Of a stretch of 64,000 bases of DNA, positions 28,554 to 36,769 are shown one piece after another (positions within the stretch are counted from its first letter, which is position 1; every line of letters starts with the position of its first letter). Location of the stretch: assembly GCF_900112575.1 (NCBI RefSeq), contig NZ_FOMH01000001.1, positions 186,001 through 250,000 on the forward strand, read 5' to 3'. Position numbers and translations under genes: made by a program. The notes under the pieces are model-generated. The model did not search any database. It was not told the DNA's origin and saw only the letters and a list, made by a program, of their open reading frames with translations. This DNA comes from Flavobacterium phragmitis (GTDB lineage: Bacteria; Bacteroidota; Bacteroidia; Flavobacteriales; Flavobacteriaceae).

Positions 28554-29702
28554 ATGCAATTTTCTCAAATTTTAGGTCAAGATTATATCAAAAGCCACTT
28601 GATAAAAAGTGCTGCTTCTGGTAGAATTCCGCATGCACAATTGTTTGTTGGTCCAGAAGGAAGCGGTACATTAATAACTGCCATTGCTTATGCTCAGTAT
28701 ATTTTGTGTAGCAATACAGGCGATGAAAATTCGAACGGAAATGATTCCTGTAATCTAAAGTTTGATAACATATCGCATCCCGATCTGCATTTTATCTATC
28801 CAACCGTTACTACCGAAGACGTAAAAACAAAACCAAAAAGTTTAGATTTTATTCAGGACTGGCGCGGTTTTATTCAGGAAATGCCTTATGGAGGTTTATT
28901 CGATTGGTACAAAATTCTGGGCGTTCAAAACAAACAGGGAGAAATTCGTGTCGAAGATGCGCAGGAAGTTTTAAAATCGCTTTCGCTGAAATCTTATGAA
29001 GGCGGTTATAAAATCATGATTATTTGGATGGCCGATAAAATGAATATCGCCGCTTCGAATAAACTTTTGAAACTTTTGGAAGAACCATCAGATAAAACCA
29101 TGTTTATTCTGATTTCTGAAAATGAAGAAGATATTATACAAACCATACGTTCCCGCTGTCAGGTAATTCACTTTAACGGACTTCCCGAAAAGGTAATTGC
29201 TGAAGCTCTGGTCGCCCGTGAAAATACAGATCCAAATTTAGCCAAAAAAATTGCACACCAGGCGCAGGGCAATTTTAATAAAGCTTTGCATTTGCTAAAA
29301 GAAGACGATGACGATTTTCCTTTTGAGCAATGGTTTGTCAATTGGGTCCGCGCTGCTTTTAGGGCAAAAGGAAATGCAGCCGCCATTCAGGATTTAATTT
29401 CCTGGAGCGAACAGATTGCCGCTTTGGGACGCGAAAGCCAGAAAAAATTCATTCAGTATTGTATCGAAATGTTCCGTCAAGCGCTTATGCTAAATTATCA
29501 AGCACCGAGTTTGGTGTATATCGAGCCAAAAGTGGATAAGTTCAAATTGGAAAATTTTGCTCCGTTTGTTAATGGAAATAATATCCACGAAATATTCAAA
29601 GAACTTTCAGATGCCATGTACCACATCGAAAGAAACGGAAATGCAAAAATTATTTTAACCGATTTATCCATCAAATTAACTCGTTTAATTCATAAAAAAT
29701 AA
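28554..29702 (+). CDS. holB: DNA polymerase III subunit delta' (clamp-loader ATPase family)
   Basis: Clamp-loader subunit that helps load the sliding clamp during replication. I start at the ATG at 28554 (MQFSQILGQDYIKSHLI), because an earlier TTG start would lie within the promoter. Residues about 10-45 carry a degenerate P-loop (GPEGSGTLIT, no Lys), as usual for delta' subunits. The Zn-binding Cys region (CSNTGDENSNGNDSC) is reduced. A conserved SRC motif (TIRSRCQVIHF) and the ASNKLLKLLEEP helix are present. Length is 382 residues. The DoxX gene starts five bases downstream and may be co-transcribed. The family call is solid; the gene name follows the usual convention for this clade. Confidence 0.9.
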   Translation: MQFSQILGQDYIKSHLIKSAASGRIPHAQLFVGPEGSGTLITAIAYAQYILCSNTGDENSNGNDSCNLKFDNISHPDLHFIYPTVTTEDVKTKPKSLDFIQDWRGFIQEMPYGGLFDWYKILGVQNKQGEIRVEDAQEVLKSLSLKSYEGGYKIMIIWMADKMNIAASNKLLKLLEEPSDKTMFILISENEEDIIQTIRSRCQVIHFNGLPEKVIAEALVARENTDPNLAKKIAHQAQGNFNKALHLLKEDDDDFPFEQWFVNWVRAAFRAKGNAAAIQDLISWSEQIAALGRESQKKFIQYCIEMFRQALMLNYQAPSLVYIEPKVDKFKLENFAPFVNGNNIHEIFKELSDAMYHIERNGNAKIILTDLSIKLTRLIHKK

Positions 29703-29707
29703 ATTTC

Positions 29708-30091
29708 ATGAACAATGTTGCCTCAATTTTAATTTTAGCTTTTTTAGCTTTAACGTTCTTACAATCAGGTTACGAAAAAATATTTTATTGGAATGATAAT
29801 GTCACTTGGCTTAAAGAACATTTTTCAAAAACGAAATTAAAAAATCATGTTCCACTGGCATTAGGGCATCTTTTAATTGTAGAATTAATTTCAGGAATTT
29901 TATGCGTTGTCGGAGGCATTCAATTATTCACAAATAACGGTCGTGAATTTGGTTTTTACGGAGCCATCTTTTCCTGCATCTCTTTGTTAATGATGCTTTT
30001 CGGACAGCGACTAGCAAAAGATTACGATGGTGCGAGAACTATTGTAATTTATTTTATACCAGCTGTAATGGCGGTTTACTGGTTAAATTAA
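29708..30091 (+). CDS. DoxX-like small integral membrane protein
   Basis: A 127-residue protein with four hydrophobic helices (about residues 3-20, 45-68, 76-95 and 107-125), matching the DoxX/DoxD-like membrane family. The motif FLQSGYEKIFYW after the first helix and LALGHLLIVELISG in the second are typical. The substrate is unknown; some relatives take part in thiosulfate or redox metabolism, but nothing here points to that. It starts five bases after holB, so the two are probably one transcript. Confidence 0.82.
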   Translation: MNNVASILILAFLALTFLQSGYEKIFYWNDNVTWLKEHFSKTKLKNHVPLALGHLLIVELISGILCVVGGIQLFTNNGREFGFYGAIFSCISLLMMLFGQRLAKDYDGARTIVIYFIPAVMAVYWLN

Positions 30092-30452
30092 AAAAAAACC
30101 ACAGCTTTAAAGAAAGTACGTTTGCGACTTTGACAAAGAGTGGCTAACTTGAAAATGCTTAGAGGGAATCTTAAGAATAATTTTAAAAAACATTTGCTTT
30201 AAAATCTTAGCGTCTTAGCGACTTTGCGAGATTAAAACATAAAGTTTTTGTTTCAGCAACAAGAGATTTGCACGCAAAGTCGCTAAGACGCTAAGATTTT
30301 ACACTTAAATTTTAAGGTTAAAAAAGAGAAACTAAAAAGAATTATATAGAATTACACAGATAAAATGATTAAAAAAATCATTCGAATCCTTTTAATCTGT
30401 GGCAAAAAAACGCTTTCATAGCGAGCAAAAAACAAATTTATTATTCAAAAAA
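30092..30452. repeat. Intergenic repeat with a perfect 28-bp inverted repeat
   Basis: Two 28-bp arms, 30201-30228 and 30273-30300, are exact reverse complements with a 44-base loop. They carry the words TTAGCGTCTTAGCGAC and GTCGCTAAGACGCTAA. Related words (TTTGCGACTTTG) occur at 30120-30133. The same class of CGCAAAG/CGCAGAG words returns around the GxxExxY gene at 33.5 and 34.2 kb. No gene was found in the stretch. Confidence 0.8.
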
Positions 30453-30962
30453 ATGAATCCAAAACATCCTTCAGAATCTCTAACTATTTTAACTGATTTA
30501 GTTTTACCGAGCGAAACTAATCCTTTAAACAATCTTTTTGGTGGCGAGTTATTAGCCCGAATGGATCGCGCTGCAAGTATCGCTGCCCGCAGACATTCAC
30601 GCCGAATTGTAGTAACAGCTTCTGTAAATCACGTTGCTTTTAATAGAGCCATTTCGCTTGGAAGCGTTGTAACAGTCGAAGCAAAAGTTTCAAGATCTTT
30701 CAAAAGTTCTATGGAAGTTTTTATAGACGTTTGGGTAGAAGACCGCGAATCTGGAAACAGAACAAAAGCCAACGAAGCCATTTATACTTTTGTAGCTGTA
30801 GACGATACAGGAAGGCCTGTTGAAGTACCGCCAATTGTACCAGAAACCGAATTGGAAATCCAGCGATTTGATGCGGCTTTGCGTCGTAAACAATTAAGTT
30901 TATTATTAGCTGGGAAAATAAAACCTTCTGATGCCACGGAATTAAAGGCTTTGTTTTTGTAG
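30453..30962 (+). CDS. Acyl-CoA thioesterase, hotdog fold (YciA-like)
   Basis: Hydrolyses acyl-CoA to free acid and CoA in the cytoplasm. I start it at the ATG at 30453 (MNPKHPSESLTILTDL) because the upstream in-frame extension is a lysine-rich tail outside the family. The hotdog core is clear: NPLNNLFGGELLARMDRAAS with the central helix, then ASVNHVAFNRAISLG and SMEVFIDVWVEDRES. The asparagine/aspartate helix residues of the YciA/BFIT group are present. Length is 169 residues. It is separated from the DoxX gene by the intergenic repeat and from recA by 156 bp. Substrate chain length cannot be read from the sequence. Confidence 0.88.
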   Translation: MNPKHPSESLTILTDLVLPSETNPLNNLFGGELLARMDRAASIAARRHSRRIVVTASVNHVAFNRAISLGSVVTVEAKVSRSFKSSMEVFIDVWVEDRESGNRTKANEAIYTFVAVDDTGRPVEVPPIVPETELEIQRFDAALRRKQLSLLLAGKIKPSDATELKALFL

Positions 30963-31118
30963 TTCAAATTTGTGACAATTTGGAACAATTGGAAATAATG
31001 AAACTTCAAAAAAAGGAGTAATTTTACAATTTACAAAACAGACCAGTAAATTTTAAGAAAGAATTTTCTTAATTTTATCCGGAAAGGCAAAATAAAAATT
31101 TAGATAATTTAAGAAAAT

Positions 31119-32126
31119 ATGAGTTCAGACAAAGAAGCCAAATTAAAAGCGTTACAGTTAACACTTGATAAACTTGACAAAACCTACGGAAAAGGAACCG
31201 TAATGAAAATGGGCGACAGAGCTATTGTGGAGGTAGAAACGATTTCTTCAGGTTCACTTGGTGTTGATTTAGCTCTTGGAGTTAATGGTTATCCTAAAGG
31301 AAGAATTATTGAAATATATGGTCCAGAATCTTCTGGAAAAACTACTTTGACGCTTCACGCTATTGCTGAGGCTCAAAAAGCTGGAGGTATTGCTGCGTTT
31401 ATCGATGCGGAACACGCTTTTGATAGAAACTATGCTGAAAAATTAAATGTTGATATTGAGAATCTAATCATTTCTCAGCCAGATAACGGTGAGCAGGCTT
31501 TAGAAATTGCCGAAAACCTAATCCGTTCTGGAGCCATAGATATTGTTGTTATTGACTCTGTTGCGGCTTTAACTCCCAAAAGTGAGATTGAAGGTGAAAT
31601 GGGAGATTCTAAAATGGGGCTTCACGCACGTTTGATGTCTCAAGCTTTGAGAAAACTTACTGGAACTATCAGTAAAACAAACTGTACGGTTTTCTTTATC
31701 AACCAGCTTCGTGAAAAAATTGGTGTAATGTTCGGAAATCCGGAGACTACAACGGGAGGTAACGCCTTAAAATTCTACGCTTCTGTGCGTTTGGATATTC
31801 GTCGTTCAGCTCAAATTAAAGATGGTGAAAACGTAATTGGTAACAGAACAAAAGTTAAAATTGTTAAAAACAAAGTGGCGCCACCTTTTAAAACTGCCGA
31901 ATTTGATATTATGTATGGAGAAGGTGTTTCTAAAACTGGTGAAATCTTAGATTTAGCAGTAGAATTTGACATCGTTAAAAAAGCGGGATCTTGGTTTAGC
32001 TATGGTGACACCAAATTAGGGCAAGGTCGTGATGCCGTTAAAGCTTTGATTAAAGATAATCCTGAACTTGCTGAAGAATTGGAAGTAAAAATTAAAGAAC
32101 ACATAAAAGAATTAGCAGACGCTTAA
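31119..32126 (+). CDS. recA: RecA recombinase
   Basis: Strand-exchange ATPase for homologous recombination and SOS induction. All key elements are present: Walker [10 protein letters not shown] at about residues 66-74, the VVIDSVAAL Walker B strand, the L1/L2 DNA-binding loop region with [27 protein letters not shown]-type sequence (about residues 195-221), and a short acidic C-terminal tail. Length is 335 residues, normal for the family. A strong hairpin terminator follows 35 bp after the stop. No clear LexA box or TAnnTTTG promoter was recognised in the upstream 150 bp. Confidence 0.98.
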   Translation: MSSDKEAKLKALQLTLDKLDKTYGKGTVMKMGDRAIVEVETISSGSLGVDLALGVNGYPKGRIIEIYGPESSGKTTLTLHAIAEAQKAGGIAAFIDAEHAFDRNYAEKLNVDIENLIISQPDNGEQALEIAENLIRSGAIDIVVIDSVAALTPKSEIEGEMGDSKMGLHARLMSQALRKLTGTISKTNCTVFFINQLREKIGVMFGNPETTTGGNALKFYASVRLDIRRSAQIKDGENVIGNRTKVKIVKNKVAPPFKTAEFDIMYGEGVSKTGEILDLAVEFDIVKKAGSWFSYGDTKLGQGRDAVKALIKDNPELAEELEVKIKEHIKELADA

Positions 32127-32160
32127 TTCATTTCCATAAATAAAAACACTGATTTTGAGT

Positions 32161-32197
32161 CCGATAGATCCTAAAATTCTATCGGGCTTTTTATTTT
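32161..32197 (+). terminator. recA terminator
   Basis: Stem CCGATAGA (32161-32168) pairs with TCTATCGG (32178-32185), then a T-rich tail. Confidence 0.85.
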
Positions 32198-32328
32198 TTA
32201 GAAACTTTTAAAATCTACACGCAACCATTTCAATAAATCCTCATCTTATTAAAAAGCAAGTTTCCAAAATTGATATGCCATATATCACTTTGGATTTTTT
32301 TAGAATTTACATTGGTTGGTTATTTGAA

Positions 32329-32366
32329 CAAAAATCCGTTAGTTATTGGGTACTAACGGATTTTTT
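32329..32366. terminator. Second hairpin terminator downstream of recA
   Basis: AAAATCCGTTAGT (32331-32343) pairs with ACTAACGGATTTT (32352-32364), with A and T runs on both sides so it could work in both directions. About 130 bp lies between it and the recA terminator, with no gene recognised. Confidence 0.8.
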
Positions 32367-32481
32367 ATCATTTTTTTCCTTTTTTGACGCAACCTTTTTT
32401 GCTTTTCCATATCTATACTAATGTGACGTTAACTTGAGTTATGATTAAACTCTTTATTATCAACCATTAATATTTTTAACC

Positions 32482-32586
32482 ATGAAAGAAAAAATAGAAT
32501 TGTTGTACAATAAAAACCGAAGAAAAACCAAATTAAAATTTAAAAAAGTATTACGTTTTATTTCCGAAAAGATAATTCACAGATAA
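32482..32586 (+). CDS. Possible very small basic protein (34 residues)
   Basis: An ATG at 32482 opens a 34-residue frame (begins MKEKIELLYNKNRRKTK, ends FISEKIIHR) that is strongly basic and helical. It ends 38 bp before a perfect terminator hairpin, and a terminator also precedes it, so it sits in its own bracketed unit. There is no recognised family, no clear promoter and no Shine-Dalgarno sequence. It could equally be a chance frame in AT-rich DNA. Confidence 0.25.
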   Translation: MKEKIELLYNKNRRKTKLKFKKVLRFISEKIIHR

Positions 32587-32624
32587 TGACTTTTGAATAA
32601 AAATAGGGGGTTTTTAATTCAAAG

Positions 32625-32660
32625 AAAAGCCGGTAGATTTTAAGAAATCTACCGGCTTTT
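32625..32660. terminator. Strong bidirectional terminator
   Basis: A 16-bp perfect stem (32625-32640 with 32645-32660, core GCCGGTAGATTT) with a four-base loop and flanking A/T runs. It lies at the 3' end of the minus-strand plsC and after the small plus-strand frame. Confidence 0.9.
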
Positions 32661-32679
32661 GTATTCTAAATTATCTTTG

Positions 32680-33426
32680 CTAATTCTTTTTTTGAAAATC
32701 AATTAATCCGTTATAAATCAAATTTCTAACTTGATCTCTCAACTCCTTTCTGTGATCGATTGTTAAATCTTTTGTTTCAATGAAAGGAAGAATTCTCGCT
32801 CTCATTTTCCCAGGACTTCCGCTCAAAAAGGTATACGAAAAACGTTCTTTGTTATCTGGAAAAACAATTGGCACAATTGGAATCTGGTGATCAATTGCCA
32901 GTCTAAATGCACCGTCTTTAAATTCATCCAGCAAAATGCTTTCATCATCTGGAACACCCCCTTCAGGAAAAATACAAATACTTAAACCTTGATTCAAACG
33001 GCTTTGAGCTCTTTTAAAAACTTCATTTTTGCTTCGTGAAGAATTTCGGTCAACCAAAATACAGGTTCGTTTATAGAAAAATCCAAAAAGCGGAATCTTC
33101 ACCAGCTCTTTTTTTCCAACAAAAACAAACGGATTTTTAATCAGAGCCAGCATAAGCATAATATCGGTCATCGAGGTGTGATTGGCCACAATCATGTAAC
33201 TTTTGCCTTTAATGAGCTTCTGTTCGCGTTTTACGGTATAGTAAAATCCCATTCCGAAAAGGATAAATTTTGCCCAAATTCGAGCCATTTTAAAAAAATA
33301 AGGATATCCTTTCTCCGAAAGAATAGAAATCACTAAAAATGGCAACATAATCAAGATTGGAATCGCCATTAAGACGTAAAACCAAACGCGCCAAAGAATC
33401 CAAAAAACAATTTTAAGTATTTTCAT
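32680..33426 (-). CDS. plsC: 1-acyl-sn-glycerol-3-phosphate acyltransferase (PlsC family)
   Basis: Membrane-bound acyltransferase that makes phosphatidic acid in phospholipid synthesis. Length is 248 residues. An N-terminal hydrophobic segment (residues about 5-35, FWILWRVWFYVLMAIPILI) is followed by acyltransferase motif I NHTSMTD (catalytic His, Asp four residues later), motif II-like FFYKRTCILVDR and motif III FPEGGVPD. Then comes IPIVPIVFPDN, which ends the conserved core. A perfect TACATTTG element lies only five bases before the ATG, implying a leaderless or near-leaderless transcript. It is a single gene followed by a strong terminator. Paralogues with other acyl acceptors exist, so the symbol is a family-level call. 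Confidence 0.85.
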   Translation of the reverse strand: MKILKIVFWILWRVWFYVLMAIPILIMLPFLVISILSEKGYPYFFKMARIWAKFILFGMGFYYTVKREQKLIKGKSYMIVANHTSMTDIMLMLALIKNPFVFVGKKELVKIPLFGFFYKRTCILVDRNSSRSKNEVFKRAQSRLNQGLSICIFPEGGVPDDESILLDEFKDGAFRLAIDHQIPIVPIVFPDNKERFSYTFLSGSPGKMRARILPFIETKDLTIDHRKELRDQVRNLIYNGLIDFQKKN

Positions 33427-33431
33427 AGCTT

Positions 33432-33439
33432 CAAATGTA
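33432..33439 (-). promoter_or_regulatory. -7 promoter element abutting the plsC start
   Basis: TACATTTG on the minus strand (33439-33432) is a perfect TAnnTTTG match. Its last G is separated from the ATG by five bases. No clear -33 TTG was found, only TTCG near the right distance. Confidence 0.5.
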
Positions 33440-33484
33440 ATAAAACGGGAATGAATTTTCTATAACGAATTTATTCTATTCGCT

Positions 33485-33680
33485 ATTTTTTTGTAACGCA
33501 GAGAACGCTGAGATTTTTCGCAAAGAAAAGAAGTTTAATCCGAGTATTGCTAAAGCAAAAAGTTCGCAGAGCTTTGTAAATAAGGTGTTATTTCTTTGTA
33601 ACACAAAGATTACAGAGATTTTTCGCAAAGAAAAGAAGTTTATTTTGAGATAAATGCTAAAGCAAAAAAGTTCGCAGAGC
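33485..33680. repeat. Two direct copies of a ~105-bp intergenic repeat beside the GxxExxY gene
   Basis: Copy one (33485-33572) and copy two (33590-33680) share TTTGTAAC, then TTTTTCGCAAAGAAAAGAAG and GCTAAAGCAAAAA.GTTCGCAGAGC at offsets of 105-108 bp. The surrounding gap between plsC and the GxxExxY gene (33427-33818) otherwise holds only AT-rich sequence. A partial inverted copy lies on the far side of the gene. Confidence 0.8.
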
Positions 33681-33818
33681 ATAACTTGAAATAATCTCTC
33701 TGAAAATTTTGCATATTCTCGGATATCTATGTTATCAATAAATTTCAAAAAATAACATTTCATTTAAAAACAAATTAATATATTTATACGAAAATCTGCG
33801 TTAAAATATAAAATAAAA

Positions 33819-34214
33819 ATGACTGAAAATGAAATTTCGACTATTGTAATTGGTCTGGCAATCGAAATACACAGAACCCTAGGACTCGGCTTATTAGAAA
33901 ATGTCTATCAGGAATGTTTATTTTATAAACTCAAAAAAAGAGGGCTCTCTGCAGAAAAGGAAAAAGCAATGCCGTTAATTTTTGAAGAAGTAAAACTGGA
34001 CTGTGGATATCGCATTGATATACTAGTAGAAAATAAACTAGTTATTGAAATTAAAGCTGTCGAATCTTTAACAATAAATCACTTAGCACAGGCATTAACT
34101 TATTTAAAATTAGGGAACTATAAACTTGGATTACTGATAAATTTCAACGAACAGCTTTTAAAAAATGGAATTAGAAGAGTAGTGAATAATCTACAAATAA
34201 ACCAACCTCTCTGA
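33819..34214 (+). CDS. GxxExxY protein (PD-(D/E)XK-like fold)
   Basis: Named for its motif, seen here as GLLENVY near residue 25. Length is 131 residues, typical of the family. It has a PD-(D/E)XK nuclease-like core: an Asp in YRIDILV and an E-x-K in VIEIKAVE. The C-terminal end (NFNEQLLKNGIRRVVNN) is also family-typical. The biological role is unknown. It lies among repeats: two direct copies of a ~105-bp repeat upstream and a partial inverted copy downstream, suggesting that gene and repeats move or spread together. No promoter was seen. The family call is firm; nuclease activity is inference. Confidence 0.88.
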   Translation: MTENEISTIVIGLAIEIHRTLGLGLLENVYQECLFYKLKKRGLSAEKEKAMPLIFEEVKLDCGYRIDILVENKLVIEIKAVESLTINHLAQALTYLKLGNYKLGLLINFNEQLLKNGIRRVVNNLQINQPL

Positions 34215-34230
34215 GACCTAATAAAAAACT

Positions 34231-34292
34231 CAAAAAAAAACTTAGCGTTCTCTGCGAAAAAAACTCTGCTATCTCTGCGTTACAAAGAAATA
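34231..34292. repeat. Partial inverted copy of the GxxExxY-flanking repeat
   Basis: Its reverse complement carries TTTCTTTGTAACGCAGAG, then CAGAG, a T run and CGCAGAGAACGCTAAG, matching the repeat upstream of the GxxExxY gene in the opposite orientation. Confidence 0.75.
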
Positions 34293-34353
34293 CGTAGTCA
34301 ACTTTGCGGTTAGAAAAAACATCACGACATTTGCAATTCAGAAAAAATTGAGA

Positions 34354-35328
34354 ATGGCAAAAATACTTACGGGTGTTCAGAGTACAGGAACGCCGCATTT
34401 AGGAAATTTATTAGGAGCAATTATTCCAGCAATCGAATTATCAAATGATCCGGCTAACGAATCTTTTTTGTTTATTGCTGATTTACATTCAATCACTCAG
34501 ATTAAAGACGGAAAAACTTTAAGAGAGAATACCTACAGCACTGCTGCAGCATGGCTTGCTTGTGGTTTAAATCCAGATAAAGTGACGTTTTACAGACAAT
34601 CTGATGTGGTGCAGACTACTGAATTGACTTGGTATTTAAGCTGTTTTTTTCCTTTTCAGAGATTGACTTTGGCACATTCTTTCAAAGATAAAGCTGACCG
34701 TTTGGATGATGTTAACGCCGGACTTTTCACCTATCCAATGTTAATGGCGGCAGATATTTTATTGTATGATGCTGAATTTGTTCCTGTTGGAAAAGATCAG
34801 TTGCAGCATTTAGAAATTACACGTGATGTGGCTTCTCGTTTTAACCATCAAATGGGCGAAACTTTTGTTCTTCCTGAAGCAAAAATTCAGGAAAACATCA
34901 TGTTGATACCGGGAACAAATGGAGGAAAAATGAGTAAGTCTGCCAATAACATTATCAATATTTTCTTGGATGATAAGACCTTACGCAAACAAGTAATGAG
35001 TATCGAAACAGATTCTACACCACTTGAAGATCCTAAAAATCCTGATACCTGTAATGCATTTGCAATCTATTCGCTTTTAGCAAATGAAGAACAAATTGCA
35101 CAAATGAGAGCTAATTATCTTGGTGGAAATTATGGATACGGCCATGCAAAACAAGCTTTGTTTGAATTGATTACAGAAAAATTCAAAGCAGAAAGAGAGA
35201 AATATAATTACTACATCAACAACCTTGAAGAAGTAGATGCCTTATTGAAAAAAGGCGCAGCTAAAGCTTCTATAATTGCCGATGGTGTTTTGGCAAAAGT
35301 TAGAGAAGTCTTAGGGTTTTCGAAGTAA
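34354..35328 (+). CDS. trpS: Tryptophanyl-tRNA synthetase
   Basis: Class I aminoacyl-tRNA synthetase charging tRNA-Trp. I take the ATG at 34354 (MAKILTGVQSTGTPHLGN) as the start; a TTG six bases earlier is possible but unnecessary. The HIGH-type motif TPHLGN lies at about residues 14-19, and the KMSKS loop (GGKMSKSANN) at about 190-200. The dimer and Trp-pocket region (MAADILLYDAEFVPVGKDQ) is intact. Length is 324 residues, normal. It lies just downstream of the GxxExxY repeat unit and ends in its own hairpin terminator. Confidence 0.97.
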   Translation: MAKILTGVQSTGTPHLGNLLGAIIPAIELSNDPANESFLFIADLHSITQIKDGKTLRENTYSTAAAWLACGLNPDKVTFYRQSDVVQTTELTWYLSCFFPFQRLTLAHSFKDKADRLDDVNAGLFTYPMLMAADILLYDAEFVPVGKDQLQHLEITRDVASRFNHQMGETFVLPEAKIQENIMLIPGTNGGKMSKSANNIINIFLDDKTLRKQVMSIETDSTPLEDPKNPDTCNAFAIYSLLANEEQIAQMRANYLGGNYGYGHAKQALFELITEKFKAEREKYNYYINNLEEVDALLKKGAAKASIIADGVLAKVREVLGFSK

Positions 35329-35357
35329 TTCCCCAACTCTCAATATATTTTAAAATC

Positions 35358-35396
35358 AAACGTTGATTAGTTTTGAAACTGATCAACGTTTTTTTA
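35358..35396 (+). terminator. trpS terminator
   Basis: AAACGTTGATTAG (35358-35370) pairs with CTGATCAACGTTT (35379-35391), with one wobble, followed by a T run. Confidence 0.85.
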
Positions 35397-35431
35397 TTAA
35401 AATTCAATGATTATATATAAGGTTTTCTGTG

Positions 35432-36532
35432 TTAAATTGACTCAAAAAGTTTTCCCGGAAGTGGCCTTATTAAACCTTTTAATTCCATATTTAAGAGAAT
35501 TCCAGACATTTTGAAAATCGGAAAATCACATTGAATGGCAATAATATCAAGTAATTCCTTTCCGTTAACTTGAAGAAAATCATATACTTTTTGTTCCTCT
35601 GGTTCCAAGTCAACAAAAAGTAGTTTCTGGATGGGCTTTGGTTTTTCTTTAATATCCCAATTCAACATATAAATCAAATCGGCCACATTGGTCAATACAC
35701 TTGCTTTCTGGGTTTTAATCAAATTATTACAACCTTGACTATATTTATCAGTCACTCTTCCAGGCACTGCAAAAACATCACGATTGTATTCATTGGCCAT
35801 GTTCGCTGTGATTAATGAACCTCCCTTATCTGCAGATTCTATTACGATTGTTGCTTCGCTCATACCAGCAACAATACGATTTCGGCGTACAAACTTTTCT
35901 TTATCAGGATTTGAATCGCTCCAAAATTCTGTAATAAAACCCCCATTCTCCTCCATCTTTGCCATATACTTTTTATGCGATCTAGGATATATCTGATTTA
36001 GACCGTGAGCCAAAACACCAATGGTCTGCAAATTATGATCTATAGCAGCTTGATGTGCCACGATATCTACGCCATAAGCAAATCCGCTTACGATTACAGG
36101 ATCTAGTGGAGCTAAATCTTCAATCAATTTTCTGCAGAATTCTGTTCCATAAGAGGTAATCTGTCTGGTACCGACAATGCTGATTATTTTCCTGTTTTTT
36201 AAATTTAAATTTCCAGCCGTAAAAATTAAAATAGGACCATCAAGGCAATGTTTCAGTCTTTCCGGATAGCTTTCGTCTTGAAAAAAAGAAGTTTGAATGG
36301 TATTATTTTTAATAAAAGACAATTCTTTTTCGGCTTTATCAAAAACGCTTTTATCTTTTAAGTTTTTCAATAAAACACTTCCAATTCCATCAACTGCTGC
36401 GAGTTGGCTATTTTTTGCTTTAAAAATAGATTCGGCATTACCAAAAGAATGCAGTAATTTCTTCCCCATAATATCTCCTACTCCATCCACTTTTAAAAGT
36501 GCAAGCAAATAAAACAACTCTTGATCCTTCAT
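35432..36532 (-). CDS. dprA: DNA-processing protein DprA/Smf
   Basis: Single-stranded DNA-binding protein that loads RecA during natural transformation. I start at the ATG at 36532 (MKDQELFYLLALLKVDG); an upstream TTG-like extension adds only four residues. The N-terminal helix-hairpin-helix region (VDGIGSVLLKNL) is followed by the Rossmann-like DprA core (IVGTRQITSYGTEFCRKL, SGFAYGVDIVAHQAAI, ITEFWSDSNPDKEKF, VIESADKGGSLITANMA) and a C-terminal winged-helix-like part (EEQKVYDFLQVNGKELLDII). Length is 366 residues, normal. It is divergent from the HU/SPOR gene. Confidence 0.96.
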   Translation of the reverse strand: MKDQELFYLLALLKVDGVGDIMGKKLLHSFGNAESIFKAKNSQLAAVDGIGSVLLKNLKDKSVFDKAEKELSFIKNNTIQTSFFQDESYPERLKHCLDGPILIFTAGNLNLKNRKIISIVGTRQITSYGTEFCRKLIEDLAPLDPVIVSGFAYGVDIVAHQAAIDHNLQTIGVLAHGLNQIYPRSHKKYMAKMEENGGFITEFWSDSNPDKEKFVRRNRIVAGMSEATIVIESADKGGSLITANMANEYNRDVFAVPGRVTDKYSQGCNNLIKTQKASVLTNVADLIYMLNWDIKEKPKPIQKLLFVDLEPEEQKVYDFLQVNGKELLDIIAIQCDFPIFKMSGILLNMELKGLIRPLPGKLFESI

Positions 36533-36734
36533 CTTATATAACATTATGTAAAATAGAATTTCTATTTTTATTAATTCAAAAGCGCAAATATCACTAAAAT
36601 AAAGTAAATTCTTAATAAATTAAATAGTTAAATTTTAAAATCACTTCCGAAATTGCATAAACACTGACTTATATATTTGAAAATGAATTCTCTAAAAATA
36701 AAACTCAATTGTTAATAAAAATTGTGAATAAAAT

Positions 36735-36764
36735 TTTGATAACTATAAGCGATGCATAACTTTG
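36735..36764 (+). promoter_or_regulatory. Bacteroidota promoter abutting the HU/SPOR gene start
   Basis: TTTG (36735-36738), an 18-base spacer and TAACTTTG (36757-36764). The ATG at 36770 follows the last G after five bases, so the mRNA may be leaderless. Confidence 0.75.
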
Positions 36765-36769
36765 TGATT

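Noticed and set aside
33476-33763. A minus-strand frame of 95 residues between plsC and the GxxExxY gene
   Set aside because: It is translated from the direct repeats (phrases such as NFFSLRKISAFSALQK repeat in it) and has no promoter or family.
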